This document shows positions 43,473 through 52,751 of a stretch of DNA of 64,000 nt, piece after piece. The stretch covers positions 4,796-68,795 of the forward strand of contig CAWEDI010000051.1 in the NCBI GenBank assembly GCA_963807735.1, in the 5' to 3' direction. How positions within the stretch are numbered: position 1 is the first letter of the stretch; every line of letters begins with the position of its first letter. The position numbers were made by a program, and so were the translations under genes. The notes beneath the pieces are model-generated. The model ran no database searches, was not told the origin of the DNA, and was given only the letters and a program-made list of their open reading frames with translations. The stretch is from Roseiarcus sp963807735 (GTDB taxonomy: Bacteria; Pseudomonadota; Alphaproteobacteria; Rhizobiales; Beijerinckiaceae).

Positions 43473-43865
43473 GTGTCTCAAACAAACAGCGCGGCTCGCC
43501 TTTTGGCGCTGATCGTCGCGCTCGCGGCGACGCCCGCCGTCGCCGACGAATCCTTTTGGGATTCGCTGGCGAAATCGACGGGATTGATGGCGACGCCGCC
43601 CGACCCTCCGGACTTCGTCAAAGCCACGCGACCGAAGGCCGAGCCGACCGCGATCCCCGCGTTCGCCCCGCCCGAGGAGCCGCACTCCAAGGTCAAGACG
43701 CCGAGCGAGTTGAAAGCCATGGACGCGGACCTCGAAAAGGCCGGCCGCGGGCAGCGAGCGCGCCTGGGCGTGGCCGACCCCGACAGTTCAAACGCCGCCG
43801 CCGGGCACAGCTCTCACGGGAAGGGAAAGGCGGCAAAGTCGTCAACCGGCCAAAAGGAAATGTAA
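43473..43865 (+). CDS. Small exported proline-rich protein
   Basis: A 130-residue protein with a signal peptide (LLALIVALAATPAVA, cut near residue 25) and a mature part rich in Pro, Lys, Glu and Ala: DESFWDSLAKSTGLMATPP at its start and a Lys/Gly/Ser tail. No domain is recognised. The chosen GTG follows ggaggcggga. It is divergent from phaC with 116 bp between, but nothing links the two functionally. Confidence 0.65.
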   Translation: MSQTNSAARLLALIVALAATPAVADESFWDSLAKSTGLMATPPDPPDFVKATRPKAEPTAIPAFAPPEEPHSKVKTPSELKAMDADLEKAGRGQRARLGVADPDSSNAAAGHSSHGKGKAAKSSTGQKEM

Positions 43866-44175
43866 TTTGCGCGTCCGCGTGAGAAGCTGTTTGACAGGTC
43901 GACGGAGTCCGCCGCCCTGAATTTCTCTGGAACCTACACGCAGTCGAGTTTCCAACTCGCCGCCGACAATCACGGCGGGACGCGGCTGCTCGATCCGCAA
44001 TCGCCTTGGGTGACGTAAGCCGGCGCGGGCCATCCGTCAGGACGGTCCGCGAAACGCGGCGTCGGAAAAGGTTTCCCTTCGCCCGGGTTCGCATTAGAAG
44101 CGGACGCGCGCGGAGAAAGCACGCGCACGCTTCGCCGGTCGGCGAAGCGTCGCAAAATTGCGAGGAAACAAGGCG
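43866..44175. other. 310-bp intergenic region before the AlaC-like gene
   Basis: No gene seen. The notable element is a near-perfect 24-bp inverted repeat at 44127-44150 (arms acgcttcgccg and cggcgaagcgt around gt) shortly upstream of the next gene's Shine-Dalgarno aggaaa; it may be an operator or an attenuating hairpin. Confidence 0.5.
44127..44150. promoter_or_regulatory. Inverted repeat upstream of the AlaC-like gene
   Basis: Arms of 11 bases, acgcttcgccg and its complement, separated by two bases, 26 bp before the start codon. Symmetry suits a dimeric regulator; as RNA it would hide little of the ribosome site. Confidence 0.35.
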
Positions 44176-45393
44176 ATGTCGGACTTTCACAACACGCGGC
44201 GGCTGCCGCCTTACGTCTTCGAGCAGGTCAACAAGCTCAAGGCCAAGGCCCGCGCCGCCGGCGCCGACATCGTCGACCTTGGCATGGGCAATCCCGACCT
44301 CGCCGCGCCGAAGCACGTGATCGACAAGCTCGTCGAGACGGTCGGCAAGCCGCGCACCGACCGCTATTCCGCGTCCAAGGGCATCCCCGGGCTGCGGCGC
44401 GCGCAGGCCGGGTATTACGCGCGCCGGTTCGGCGTGAAGCTGAACCCCGAGACCCAGGTCGTCGCGACGTTGGGCTCGAAGGAAGGCTTCGCCAATATGG
44501 CGCAGGCGATCACCGCGCCGGGCGACGTCGTGTTGACGCCGAATCCATCCTATCCGATCCACGCCTTCGGGTTCCTGATGGCGGGCGGCGTCGTCCGCTC
44601 AGTGCCGGCCGAGCCGAGCCCGCAATATTTCGCCGCCCTAGAGCGCGCGATCCAGCATTCGATCCCGAAGCCGATCGCCGTCGTCGTCTGCTATCCCTCC
44701 AATCCTACGGCGATGACGGCGTCGCTTGACTTCTACAAAGACCTCGTGATCTTCGCCAAGAAGCACGATGTTTTCATCTTGTCGGACCTCGCCTATGGCG
44801 AAGTCTATTTCGACGGCGAACCGCCGCCCTCGGTGTTGCAGGCGCCGGGCGCCTTCGACGTCGCGGTCGAGTTCACCTCGATGTCGAAGACGTTCTCGAT
44901 GGCGGGCTGGCGCATGGGTTTCGCCGTCGGCAACGAGAGGTTGCTGGCGGCGCTGGCGCGGGTGAAATCGTATCTCGACTATGGCGCCTATACGCCGATC
45001 CAGGTCGCCGCGGCCGCCGCGCTGAACGGTCCCGAGGATTGCATCCACGAGATGCGCGCGACCTACAAACGCCGTCGTGACGTCATGGTCGAAAGCTTCG
45101 CCGCTGCTGGTTGGGCGATCGAATCGCCGAAGGCGTCGATGTTCGCGTGGACGCCGGTGCCGGAAAAGTTCCGCCATCTCGGCTCGCTGGAGTTCTCCAA
45201 GCTGCTAATCGAGAAGGCGGATGTCGCGGTGGCGCCGGGGGTCGGGTTCGGCGAACACGGCGACGACTACGTGCGACTTGCGCTGGTCGAGAACGAGCAG
45301 CGGATTCGCCAGGCGGCGCGGGGCGTGCGAAAGTTCTTCGAGAACGCCGACGAGACGCTGCACAATGTCGTCAAGCTGAAACAGACGGCGTGA
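44176..45393 (+). CDS. AlaC-like aminotransferase
   Basis: A 405-residue class I PLP aminotransferase close to the glutamate-pyruvate transaminase AlaC, which makes alanine from pyruvate. Landmarks are FHNTRRLPPYVFEQVNKLK at the start, DLGMGNPDLAAP near residue 37, DRYSASKGIPGLR near residue 65, CYPSNPTAM near residue 174, and the PLP lysine Lys238 in SMSKTFSMAGWRMGF. The ATG is preceded by aggaaa at good spacing. The related LL-diaminopimelate aminotransferase is an alternative, though alphaproteobacteria mostly lack that route. An inverted repeat precedes the gene. Confidence 0.87.
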   Translation: MSDFHNTRRLPPYVFEQVNKLKAKARAAGADIVDLGMGNPDLAAPKHVIDKLVETVGKPRTDRYSASKGIPGLRRAQAGYYARRFGVKLNPETQVVATLGSKEGFANMAQAITAPGDVVLTPNPSYPIHAFGFLMAGGVVRSVPAEPSPQYFAALERAIQHSIPKPIAVVVCYPSNPTAMTASLDFYKDLVIFAKKHDVFILSDLAYGEVYFDGEPPPSVLQAPGAFDVAVEFTSMSKTFSMAGWRMGFAVGNERLLAALARVKSYLDYGAYTPIQVAAAAALNGPEDCIHEMRATYKRRRDVMVESFAAAGWAIESPKASMFAWTPVPEKFRHLGSLEFSKLLIEKADVAVAPGVGFGEHGDDYVRLALVENEQRIRQAARGVRKFFENADETLHNVVKLKQTA

Positions 45394-45400
45394 GGCGGCT

Positions 45401-46885
45401 CTAAGCCTCCAACCAGCGCCGGAGCTTGCGCGCCCGGCGCTCGATCCGTGGCAGGCCCTCGGCCCAAACGCAGTCCCTGCGCTCGGTGATCGCCACGGCG
45501 GCGGGGCCGAGTTCAACGTGCTGCTGACTCAGCGCTTCGGCGAGACGGGCGGCGGTCGCCGCGTCGTTGAGATCGCCGAGGCGTTTGAGCAGTTTCTTGA
45601 TGCGGTCTTGCGCCTTGTCCGGGACGGCGTAGACGCCATCGAGGAATTCGAGGCTGTATCGGAGTTTCTTGAGCGCCTTGCGGAACGCGTGCAGCGCGAG
45701 AGGGTCGCCGTCCGTGGCCTGCCGGCCGCGCTTGCGCACCTTGCGCATCAGCTGGCCGACGAGGTCGGGCGCGAGCGCCTCGATAGCCTCATCGAGCCGT
45801 GCGCCGCCGAGGAGGCGGGGCTGTCGTCCCGCGTCTTCGCTCCAAGCGCCCAGCGAGAGCGCCAGCGACGTAAAGCTCGGCGCCGACACGGCCTCAGCCG
45901 CTTCCGCAAACCCCTGGTCCCGTTGCTTTTGCGCGGCGTCTGCGATCAGGCCGCCCCAGTCCGGTTGGTCGGCCTCGATGTCCGGCAATTGTGTGTCGCA
46001 GAACACGCACCAGTCGCGCGCTTCGCCGACGCGGCGGCCGAGCTCCTGAAGCTCGCGATCAAACCCCGCGACCGCCGGCTCGGCCAGCGCCGGCGCGAAC
46101 AGCCGCAGCGCGGAGCGCAATCGCCGCACGCCGACCCGAAGCTGATGCACGCCCTCGGCGTGGCCGCCCCGCGTGGCCGCGGCGTTGGCGAGCATGTGGC
46201 CGAGCGCCTCGCCGACGATACGGCGAAGCGCCTCGGCGCCGGTGATGCCTGGCGGCAACGGCTGCGGCATGGACGTGTGCGGTTGCGCGGGGAGGCGGTC
46301 GAGAAGGCGCATGCCGCGGGCGGCCTTGCTTTCCGTTTCGATCGCGCAGGGCGCTTCGGCGTGCAAGGCGAGCGCGAGGCGGTAAAGCGCACCGAGCGGA
46401 CCTTCGCGCAATTCGAGCTCCAGCTCTTGGATCGGCTCGCACTGAGTCCCGGCGCGGATTTCGCCCTCGTCGAGATCGGCTTCGATCAGCGCGCCCTCGA
46501 CGTGTAATAAGCGGGACGTACGCATGACGTCGGTGGTCAGCGTCGGCGCGAGGCGGGCCTTCGCGAACTCGGCGACGGGAGTCTCGGCGGCGAGGCGAAG
46601 ATCGGGCTTGTCGCCGTCGATTGGCCATTCCCACTCGCCTCTTTGCATCGCGACGCCGGCAATGCCTTCCGCCTTCACGGTCTGGCGCCGAGTCTTGCCT
46701 TCCGCGCGTACGCGCAACGTCAAGCCGTGTCGCGCCAACGCCCGATCGAAGGTGTCCCAGTAGGTCGTCACGATCCGCGCGCGCCGCGGCCGTTTCACCG
46801 TCGCAAGCGTCGCGCTGTTCCGGAGCCGGTGCAACGCGTCGTCGGAGAGCGCGAGTTTCAGTTCGGTTTCGGTCGGCGCGGACAC
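45401..46885 (-). CDS. CYTH-CHAD domain protein
   Basis: A 494-residue protein with an N-terminal CYTH triphosphatase domain and a C-terminal CHAD domain. The CYTH signature ETELKLAL (the ExExK motif) lies at residues 5-12, followed by YWDTFDRALARHGLTLRVR and ALIEADLDEGEI. CHAD begins near residue 205 with HQLRVGVRRLRSALRLF and ends with HAFRKALKKLRYSLEFL, whose repeated His/Arg/Lys helices bind polyphosphate. Proteins of this layout are inorganic triphosphatases or polyphosphate-granule proteins. The GTG start follows gggag; the open frame further upstream is antisense to the next gene. It converges with the AlaC-like gene. Confidence 0.88.
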   Translation of the reverse strand: MSAPTETELKLALSDDALHRLRNSATLATVKRPRRARIVTTYWDTFDRALARHGLTLRVRAEGKTRRQTVKAEGIAGVAMQRGEWEWPIDGDKPDLRLAAETPVAEFAKARLAPTLTTDVMRTSRLLHVEGALIEADLDEGEIRAGTQCEPIQELELELREGPLGALYRLALALHAEAPCAIETESKAARGMRLLDRLPAQPHTSMPQPLPPGITGAEALRRIVGEALGHMLANAAATRGGHAEGVHQLRVGVRRLRSALRLFAPALAEPAVAGFDRELQELGRRVGEARDWCVFCDTQLPDIEADQPDWGGLIADAAQKQRDQGFAEAAEAVSAPSFTSLALSLGAWSEDAGRQPRLLGGARLDEAIEALAPDLVGQLMRKVRKRGRQATDGDPLALHAFRKALKKLRYSLEFLDGVYAVPDKAQDRIKKLLKRLGDLNDAATAARLAEALSQQHVELGPAAVAITERRDCVWAEGLPRIERRARKLRRWLEA

Positions 46886-46957
46886 CGGGACACTCCCTTC
46901 GACGCTTTCGCGCCGATCCGCTATCATGGCGCCCGCCCTTCCTTGCCGCCAGAGCCC

Positions 46958-47683
46958 ATGTCCCGCGCCCTCGATCATCTGGTCATCGCCTACCGCGATC
47001 TCGCCGCCGCCGCCGAACGCTATCGGCGGCTCGGCTTCAACGTCGGGCCACGCAATCGCCATCCCTGGGGCACTGAAAATCATATCGTGCAGTTTGACGG
47101 CGCCTTTCTCGAACTCGTTGGCCTCGGAGAAGACTTCCGGGCGCCCGCGGTGGACGACCCGGTTTACCCGTTCGCCGGCTTCATCGCGGAGTTTCTGACC
47201 CGCCGCGAGGGGCTCGCCATGCTCGTGCTGCGCTCCGCCGACGCCGAGGCGGATCGCCGACTGTTCCAGCACAGGCGGCTCGGCGATTTCCCGCGCTTCG
47301 ATTTCGCCCGCAAAGGGGTGAGGGCAGGGCGCGAAGTCGAGGTCGCGTTCTCGCTGGCGTTCGCGCATAGCGACGCCTTTCCGGATGCAGGCTTCTTCAC
47401 TTGCCAGCAGCGCTTCCCCGAGAATTTCTGGGACGCGGCGGCGCAGGTTCACCCTAACGGCGCGATCGGCGTCGCCGAGCTGACAATCGCCCATCCCGAG
47501 CTAGAGGCCGCCGTCGGGTTTCTTTCCGGCTTTCTGGATGCGCCGCCGCGGGAAGCGCCTGATGGCGGCCTGCATTTCGCGCTTGCGGAGACAACCGTGA
47601 CTTTGGCGAAAGCAGGGGGCGCCGCGGGCTTGCGGGCGGCGCGCATCGCGGCCGCCGGTGGGTCAACGCTTTGGATCGACTGA
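46958..47683 (+). CDS. Glyoxalase-like (VOC superfamily) protein
   Basis: A 241-residue protein of the glyoxalase-like group with two beta-alpha-beta-beta-beta modules. The first contains ALDHLVIAYRDLAAAAERYRRLGF (in part) and HPWGTENHIVQF with a metal-type histidine; the second contains GVAELTIAHPELEAAVGFL. Members are often annotated as lyase or dioxygenase-like, but no reaction is established for this group. It is divergent from the CYTH-CHAD gene with 72 bp between. The ATG matches the point where VOC homology begins. Confidence 0.82.
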   Translation: MSRALDHLVIAYRDLAAAAERYRRLGFNVGPRNRHPWGTENHIVQFDGAFLELVGLGEDFRAPAVDDPVYPFAGFIAEFLTRREGLAMLVLRSADAEADRRLFQHRRLGDFPRFDFARKGVRAGREVEVAFSLAFAHSDAFPDAGFFTCQQRFPENFWDAAAQVHPNGAIGVAELTIAHPELEAAVGFLSGFLDAPPREAPDGGLHFALAETTVTLAKAGGAAGLRAARIAAAGGSTLWID

Positions 47684-47690
47684 CGCGCTC

Positions 47691-48911
47691 TTAAGCCCGC
47701 GCCGGCTTGGCGCCAGCCCATTCGTGTGCGCCCTCAGCGTGCGCTTCGCGCTTCGCCGCCGCGGCCAGGCCGTATAGGCAGCCGATCAGCATGAACAGGT
47801 GGCGCCAGTGCATGGTGTCGATCTGCACCCCTTGCAGAAGCTGCGGCAGCATCCCTGCCCAAACGCCGATGAACTCGGTCTGCGTGCGCGAGCGCCGGAA
47901 CGCGAACACCCAACCGATGTAGAGCGTCAGCGCGACAAAAACCGCGAAAGCAATGCCGCCGACCCAGCCGAACGACGCGAACGCGCTCAAGAACACCTCA
48001 TGCGGATCGGCGGGGAAGATCTTGGCGAAGCGGAACGGTCCGAAGCCCAGCGGCCGATCGAGCAGCATCGGGATCGAGCGCAGCTGGTTGCCGAAGCGTC
48101 CCTGCTCACCGACGTCATAATCCTCCGTCAGCGTCGCCCGTTCGGTGGCGAGTTCGCGGATCGAGGGAACCGACAGGGCGATCGCCAGCAGCGCCGCCAT
48201 GCCGACGACACAGCCGATCCCCGTCGCCACCACGCGGCGCTTCAGCTTCGGCGAGCCGCTCGTCAGATAGGTGAGGCCGAGCACTAACGCGAGCGTTAGC
48301 AGCCCGTCGATCAACGCCCCGCGCGAAAAACTGAGGAACAGCGCGGTCAGCATCACCAGCAACAGCGCGACGCTGCGCACAACGGGTCGCCGGCGCAGCA
48401 GGAGATCCTGGCAGACCCAGCCGATCGGCGCGACCAGGAACGGCGCGAACACGTTGGGGTCCTTGAACGGACCCTCGGCGCGCTGGCCGTCGTACATCGT
48501 GAAATAGGGGCTCAAGCCCGCCACGTCGAAATAGCCGAGAATGGCCAGGATCGCCGCGAGCGCCGCCGCGAACGTGTAGCCGGAGCGGATAGTCTTCATG
48601 CGCTCGAGCGGATCGCCGGCGACCAGCGCGGCGAACAGCAGCGTCGTCATCGTGATGTAGACGGTGACGCCGGTGAACGAGACGCTTTCCGAGTCGCCCG
48701 TATAAGGGATCAGCGCGACCAGTCCCGCCGCGTTGAACACCATCAGGCAGAGGAACAGCGGCGCCATCGTCGTGTCGAAGATCAGGCCGTTGCGCCCGAA
48801 CGCCACGAGGCAAACGAAGAACATGCCTTCGTACGGCGAAGGCTCGATCGCCACGAAGGCGCTCACCGCGAGAAACAACCAAAGCAGCTTGAGGCGCAGG
48901 GGCTCGGACAT
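47691..48911 (-). CDS. O-antigen ligase / Wzy-type polymerase-like membrane protein
   Basis: A 406-residue membrane protein with around ten to eleven helices and the large periplasmic loop of the Wzy/WaaL family. The conserved region includes GPFKDPNVFAPFLVAPIGW near residue 165, LTALFLSFSRGALIDG near residue 205 and GFGPFRFAKIFPADPHEVFLSAFASFGW (in part) near residue 300, where the Arg and His residues are typical of the active loop. In this setting it likely polymerises exopolysaccharide repeat units at the periplasmic face. ATG start at 48911; an upstream extension is hydrophilic and unlikely. Confidence 0.8.
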   Translation of the reverse strand: MSEPLRLKLLWLFLAVSAFVAIEPSPYEGMFFVCLVAFGRNGLIFDTTMAPLFLCLMVFNAAGLVALIPYTGDSESVSFTGVTVYITMTTLLFAALVAGDPLERMKTIRSGYTFAAALAAILAILGYFDVAGLSPYFTMYDGQRAEGPFKDPNVFAPFLVAPIGWVCQDLLLRRRPVVRSVALLLVMLTALFLSFSRGALIDGLLTLALVLGLTYLTSGSPKLKRRVVATGIGCVVGMAALLAIALSVPSIRELATERATLTEDYDVGEQGRFGNQLRSIPMLLDRPLGFGPFRFAKIFPADPHEVFLSAFASFGWVGGIAFAVFVALTLYIGWVFAFRRSRTQTEFIGVWAGMLPQLLQGVQIDTMHWRHLFMLIGCLYGLAAAAKREAHAEGAHEWAGAKPARA

Positions 48912-49069
48912 CGCCGCTCCTCGCGCGGGCCGTTGCTTTGCGGCGCGCTTGCCGGCCCCGTGATTTAGCGGCGGCGTGGTTAACCGCCCGTTACCGCGCA
49001 CAGCGGTTCCACGGGCCTGCGCATAAGCCCGCCCTTAACGGCTCTCGATTAGAACGGCCGTGGCTGGCC

Positions 49070-50524
49070 ATGATATTCGCTGTCTCCTTCTTCCTGAACG
49101 CGGCGACGAATTTCGCCTTCGGTTTGACGCTGAGCGCGATTCTCGGCCCGGCGGAGTTCGGCCGCTACTCCACGGTGCAGTTGGCCTCGATTACGCTGGC
49201 GGGCGGCATGCTCGACTGGCTGCGCTATGCGACGCTGCGCTTCGCCGGCGACGACAAGGCGAAAATCGTCATCGCCTCGTCGCTGGAGGCTGGCTACTTC
49301 GTGCTGGCGCTCGCGGCCTACGCGCTGGTCGCGGCCTGCGTCGTGTTCGGCGTCGACTTCGGCCTCGGCGCACCGCTGCTGCTGCTGACGCCGCTGCTGG
49401 GTGTCGCCGCGCACCGGGTCGATTTCACCGGCGCGCGGTTTCGCGCGCGCGACGACGGCGCGGCGTTCGCCGGCATCTACGGCTTGCGGCAGTTGTTGTG
49501 TTTCACCGCCGTCGTCGCCGTCGCCTGGGCGACGCGCAACGCCGTGTTGACCGTGGCGACGCTCGCCGCCGCCAATCTGATCCCGGCCATCGCCTTCGCG
49601 CCCCGCGCGCGCGTCGCCGGAACCGCGCTCGGCGCCGCCAGCGCCGAGCGGCTGAAGGCGTTCTTCCTTTACGCCAAGCCGATCGTGTTTTCGCTGGTCA
49701 TTTATCAACTGGTCGGGCTCATCAATCGTCATGTCGCGCTGACCCATCTCGGGGCGGAGGCGACCGGCAAATTCTCGCTGGCGACCGATCTCGGCCAGCG
49801 CCTGTTCGGCGCCGCGAACTCGCTGCCCGAGCTGATGCTGTTTCAATACGTGCTGAAGATCGACCGCACCGAGGGCCGCGCGGCGGCGGAACGCCAGCAG
49901 GCGCACAACATTTCGCTCGCGCTCGGGCTCTTGGCGCCGTTGGCGGCGGGCTACGCGGTCATGGCGCCGACATTCGAGGCGCTGCTGGCGCCGGCCGCCT
50001 ATCGTGGCGCCTTCGCCTCGCTGAGCGCCGAGTTGGCGCCCGGCTATTTCGCGCTCTTTGCGATCATCTCGGCGATCAGCCCGATCTTCCAGCTCAAAGG
50101 CGCGACAGGACGACTGACCGCCGCCGCGCTGCTGGCGCTGGCCGTCGATCTCGCGCTGGTCTCGTTCACCGAACTTTCCGCGAGCATCGACGGGCTCGCC
50201 ATCGCCACCTCGTTGAGCCTCGGCGCCGCGATGCTGGCGACAGCGGTTCTGGCGTGGCGGGTGTCGGCGGTGCGGCCGCGCGCGGTCGATCTCATCGTGA
50301 TCGCGGCGGCGACGGGCGCGATGGTCGCGCTTATCCGTCCGCTCAACGCGCTGCCCTCGCATCTCGCCGCCGCCGCCGCGGCGGTCGCGATCGCCGGGGC
50401 GGTGCTCGGCGGCGCCTATCTCGCGTTCGACGTCGGCGGCGTCAGGACTTTCGTGACCGAGGCGCTGCGAAGACGGCGGGAACGGAGCGGCGCGCCGGCG
50501 CTTTCGTCGGCGATCGGGCGGTAA
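49070..50524 (+). CDS. Wzx-type oligosaccharide flippase-like protein
   Basis: A 484-residue polytopic membrane protein with about 12-14 helices, of the MOP/polysaccharide flippase type. Landmarks are AATNFAFGLTLSAILGPAEFGRYS (in part) at the start, the typical first-helix block, and RHVALTHLGAEATGKFSLATDLGQRL (in part) near residue 220. It would move lipid-linked repeat units across the inner membrane for polymerisation. The ATG at 49070 begins the first hydrophobic helix. It is divergent from the polymerase-like gene and heads a plus-strand run of methyltransferase and glycosyltransferase genes. Confidence 0.82.
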   Translation: MIFAVSFFLNAATNFAFGLTLSAILGPAEFGRYSTVQLASITLAGGMLDWLRYATLRFAGDDKAKIVIASSLEAGYFVLALAAYALVAACVVFGVDFGLGAPLLLLTPLLGVAAHRVDFTGARFRARDDGAAFAGIYGLRQLLCFTAVVAVAWATRNAVLTVATLAAANLIPAIAFAPRARVAGTALGAASAERLKAFFLYAKPIVFSLVIYQLVGLINRHVALTHLGAEATGKFSLATDLGQRLFGAANSLPELMLFQYVLKIDRTEGRAAAERQQAHNISLALGLLAPLAAGYAVMAPTFEALLAPAAYRGAFASLSAELAPGYFALFAIISAISPIFQLKGATGRLTAAALLALAVDLALVSFTELSASIDGLAIATSLSLGAAMLATAVLAWRVSAVRPRAVDLIVIAAATGAMVALIRPLNALPSHLAAAAAAVAIAGAVLGGAYLAFDVGGVRTFVTEALRRRRERSGAPALSSAIGR

Positions 50525-50575
50525 GCGGCGGAAACATTGGCGGGCCGGGTCGGCCGTGCACGGGAGATCAGAACA

Positions 50576-51415
50576 ATGGACGGTCTGGCGTTATCAAGAA
50601 GCGCGGTTTCCGACGAGCGCGCCGCGCGCGTCGAAGCGCGGCTGTCGCAATCGGCGTTTCTCGCCGCTCCGCTGCGTCGCCTCAGTTACGACAGCCGGGA
50701 TAGTTGGGCCTGGGACAACTACAAGCCGACGGTGCTCGCCTTCGTTGAAAGCCTTCGTCAGGCGGGACGCTGCGGCGAGGACGGCAAGGTTCGCGTACTG
50801 GAGATCGGCGGCGGCCGCGGGCCGCAGTTCACGCCCGCCGAGGCTGAGAAGCTCGGCGTGGCGCTGACGGTCAACGACATCGACGCGCGCGAGCTTTCGC
50901 TGGCGCCGCCCGGCTTCGCGACCGCCTGCTTCAACGTCGCCGCCGAGGTCGCCCCCCAACTGTTCGGCAAGTTCGATTTCATTTTCTCGCGCATGGTGTT
51001 CGAGCATGTGAAGGACGCCCCGCGCGCCTGGGCCAACGTCGCTTCGCTGCTCGCGCCCGGCGGCGTTGCGCTGGCCTATCACCCGACACTCTACTCGCCG
51101 CCGTTCGTGCTCAATTGGCTCGCGCCCGAAGCTCTCACCGCGCGGTTGCTCAAGTTCTTCTTTCCCTGGCGCCACGACGGCGACTATCCGAAGTTTCCCG
51201 CCCGCTACGAGATGTGCGTCGCTGAGCCGAGCGGCGTGACGCCCAAATTGCGCGCGCTCGGGTTCTCCGAAGTGCTGATCGCGCCGTTCTGGGGGCATGG
51301 CTATCTGCGCCCGATCCCGGTCGTGCGCGACATCGAGGGCGCGCTGCATGTGTGGGCGGAGCGGCGCGATTGGCGATGGCTGGCGTCCTACGCGTTCACG
51401 CTCGTGCGCAAATAG
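50576..51415 (+). CDS. SAM-dependent methyltransferase
   Basis: A 279-residue class I methyltransferase. SAM-binding motif I is VRVLEIGGGRGPQF near residue 80, followed by TVNDIDARELS (motif II with acidic residue) and FDFIFSRMVFEHVKDAPRAW (motif IV region). Within an exopolysaccharide cluster it may methylate a sugar or a sugar-linked group; inference. A gggag Shine-Dalgarno precedes the ATG. It is 9 bp upstream of the glycosyltransferase gene and likely in one transcript with the flippase. Confidence 0.85.
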   Translation: MDGLALSRSAVSDERAARVEARLSQSAFLAAPLRRLSYDSRDSWAWDNYKPTVLAFVESLRQAGRCGEDGKVRVLEIGGGRGPQFTPAEAEKLGVALTVNDIDARELSLAPPGFATACFNVAAEVAPQLFGKFDFIFSRMVFEHVKDAPRAWANVASLLAPGGVALAYHPTLYSPPFVLNWLAPEALTARLLKFFFPWRHDGDYPKFPARYEMCVAEPSGVTPKLRALGFSEVLIAPFWGHGYLRPIPVVRDIEGALHVWAERRDWRWLASYAFTLVRK

Positions 51416-51424
51416 CAATCGAGC

Positions 51425-52642
51425 ATGAAATCCTCATCCGCCCTGGCGATCCCGCGCCCGCGCCTCGAGCCGCGCGTCGCGCCGCAGCCTGAACCGGCGC
51501 GCGAGGCCGACGTCGTGATCTTCGGCTCCGCGAAGCCGGTGACTTGCGCTGTGCTGGACTACGCGCGAAGGCTTTGCGACGCCATCAACTTGAAGCGCCC
51601 TGGTTACGCGCGGATCGAGACGATCGAGCCCGAGCGGCCGTTCGCCTTCATCGCGACGATCGCCCGCGCGCTCGCGGCCGGCAAGGTGGCGCATGTGCAA
51701 TTGCCGATCGAAGGCTGGGGCAACAGCCTCATTCCCGGCTTTGCGCTGTTTGCCGCCCGCGCGCTGACCCGCAAGGGCCGCATCGTCATTACGCTGCACG
51801 AATGGACATCGCTCAATTGGCTGCGCTATCTCTCGATGATTCCCGATCTGATGGCGACCGACGGTTTTGTGTTTGTCTCGCCGCGCCAGCGCGACGCATT
51901 CCTGGCGACGCCGTGGGTGAGATCGACGAAGAAATCGGCTGCGCCGGTGATTCCGATCGGCCCGAACATCATGCCGGCGCGCATCGACCCCATGAAGGTT
52001 GAGGCGGAACGCGCAAAGCTTCGCGGCGAGGGCGCGCTGAGAGCCAATCTGATCGTCGGTTTCTTCGGCGTGCTCTACGCCAGCAAGCGGCCTGATCTGT
52101 TGCTGCGCGCGACCGGTGCGCTGCACGCACGCGGCGTCAAGGCGCGATTGTTGGTGTGCGGCGACTTTCTTTGGGACAAGCCGCAGGATCGCAGCGCGTT
52201 TCTGTCGCTTGCGCAGGATCTGGAGTTGACGGATTGGCTCGACTTTCGAGGCCGCATCGACGACGAGGGTGATCTGATGGCGGCGCTGGCGGCGTCCGAC
52301 GTTTTCCTGCTGCCCTACGCTGACGGGGTTAGTCTTCGGCGCGGCAGTTTTCAGGCGGTGAGCCAGCTTGCCATTCCGCTGGTGACGACGACGCCGGAAA
52401 GCCACGACGAGTTCGACGCCATGCCGAACCTGAAAGCCAAGATCGAAAGCGCCGCGACCGCCCTGTGCGCGGCGAGCGCGTCGCCCGAGGAGTTTGCTGA
52501 CGCGCTGGTCAGGGTCGCGGCGCGGAAGTCGGCGGCGTTCGGCGTTTCGCTCGACGCCGTGTGGCGCGAGGCGGCCGACCGGCATTTGCAGTTCTACGAT
52601 GGCTTGGTTGACGAGGCGCCGGCGCGCGTGGCTTCCGGCTGA
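51425..52642 (+). CDS. Glycosyltransferase, GT-B fold
   Basis: A 405-residue glycosyltransferase of the GT4-like group. The Rossmann-like N-half includes VIFGSAKPVTCAVLDYARRL near residue 31 and ITLHEWTSLNWLRYLS near residue 121. The C-half has IVGFFGVLYASKRPDLLLRA near residue 215, ARLLVCGDFLW and DVFLLPYADGVSLRRGSFQAV (in part), where the Arg-Gly-Ser loop stands in for the usual EX7E region. It probably adds a sugar to the exopolysaccharide repeat on the cytosolic side. A family A repeat lies directly after it. Confidence 0.83.
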   Translation: MKSSSALAIPRPRLEPRVAPQPEPAREADVVIFGSAKPVTCAVLDYARRLCDAINLKRPGYARIETIEPERPFAFIATIARALAAGKVAHVQLPIEGWGNSLIPGFALFAARALTRKGRIVITLHEWTSLNWLRYLSMIPDLMATDGFVFVSPRQRDAFLATPWVRSTKKSAAPVIPIGPNIMPARIDPMKVEAERAKLRGEGALRANLIVGFFGVLYASKRPDLLLRATGALHARGVKARLLVCGDFLWDKPQDRSAFLSLAQDLELTDWLDFRGRIDDEGDLMAALAASDVFLLPYADGVSLRRGSFQAVSQLAIPLVTTTPESHDEFDAMPNLKAKIESAATALCAASASPEEFADALVRVAARKSAAFGVSLDAVWREAADRHLQFYDGLVDEAPARVASG

Positions 52643-52655
52643 GGCGCACTTTTCC

Positions 52656-52748
52656 GTCATCGCGAGCGAAGCGACGCGATCCACGGCGCCTTATCCGCGC
52701 GGCGGACGATCTCTCAGCGATGGATAGCTTCGCTACGCTCGCTATGAC
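52656..52748. repeat. Family A palindromic repeat, copy 3
   Basis: A 93-bp inverted repeat with ends gtcatcgcgagcgaagcga and cgctacgctcgctatgac, filling the gap between two convergent genes and ending 3 bp from the stop of the right one. The inner part is shorter than and diverged from copies 1 and 2. As a hairpin it could serve as a bidirectional terminator. Confidence 0.82.
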
Positions 52749-52751
52749 GGA

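Noticed and set aside
46886..47494. Upstream extension of the CYTH-CHAD frame
   Set aside because: It is antisense to the glyoxalase-like gene, and the CYTH motif begins right after the GTG at 46885.
49049..50362. A 437-codon open frame antisense to the flippase gene
   Set aside because: The product is almost wholly charged residues, the mirror of a hydrophobic membrane protein.
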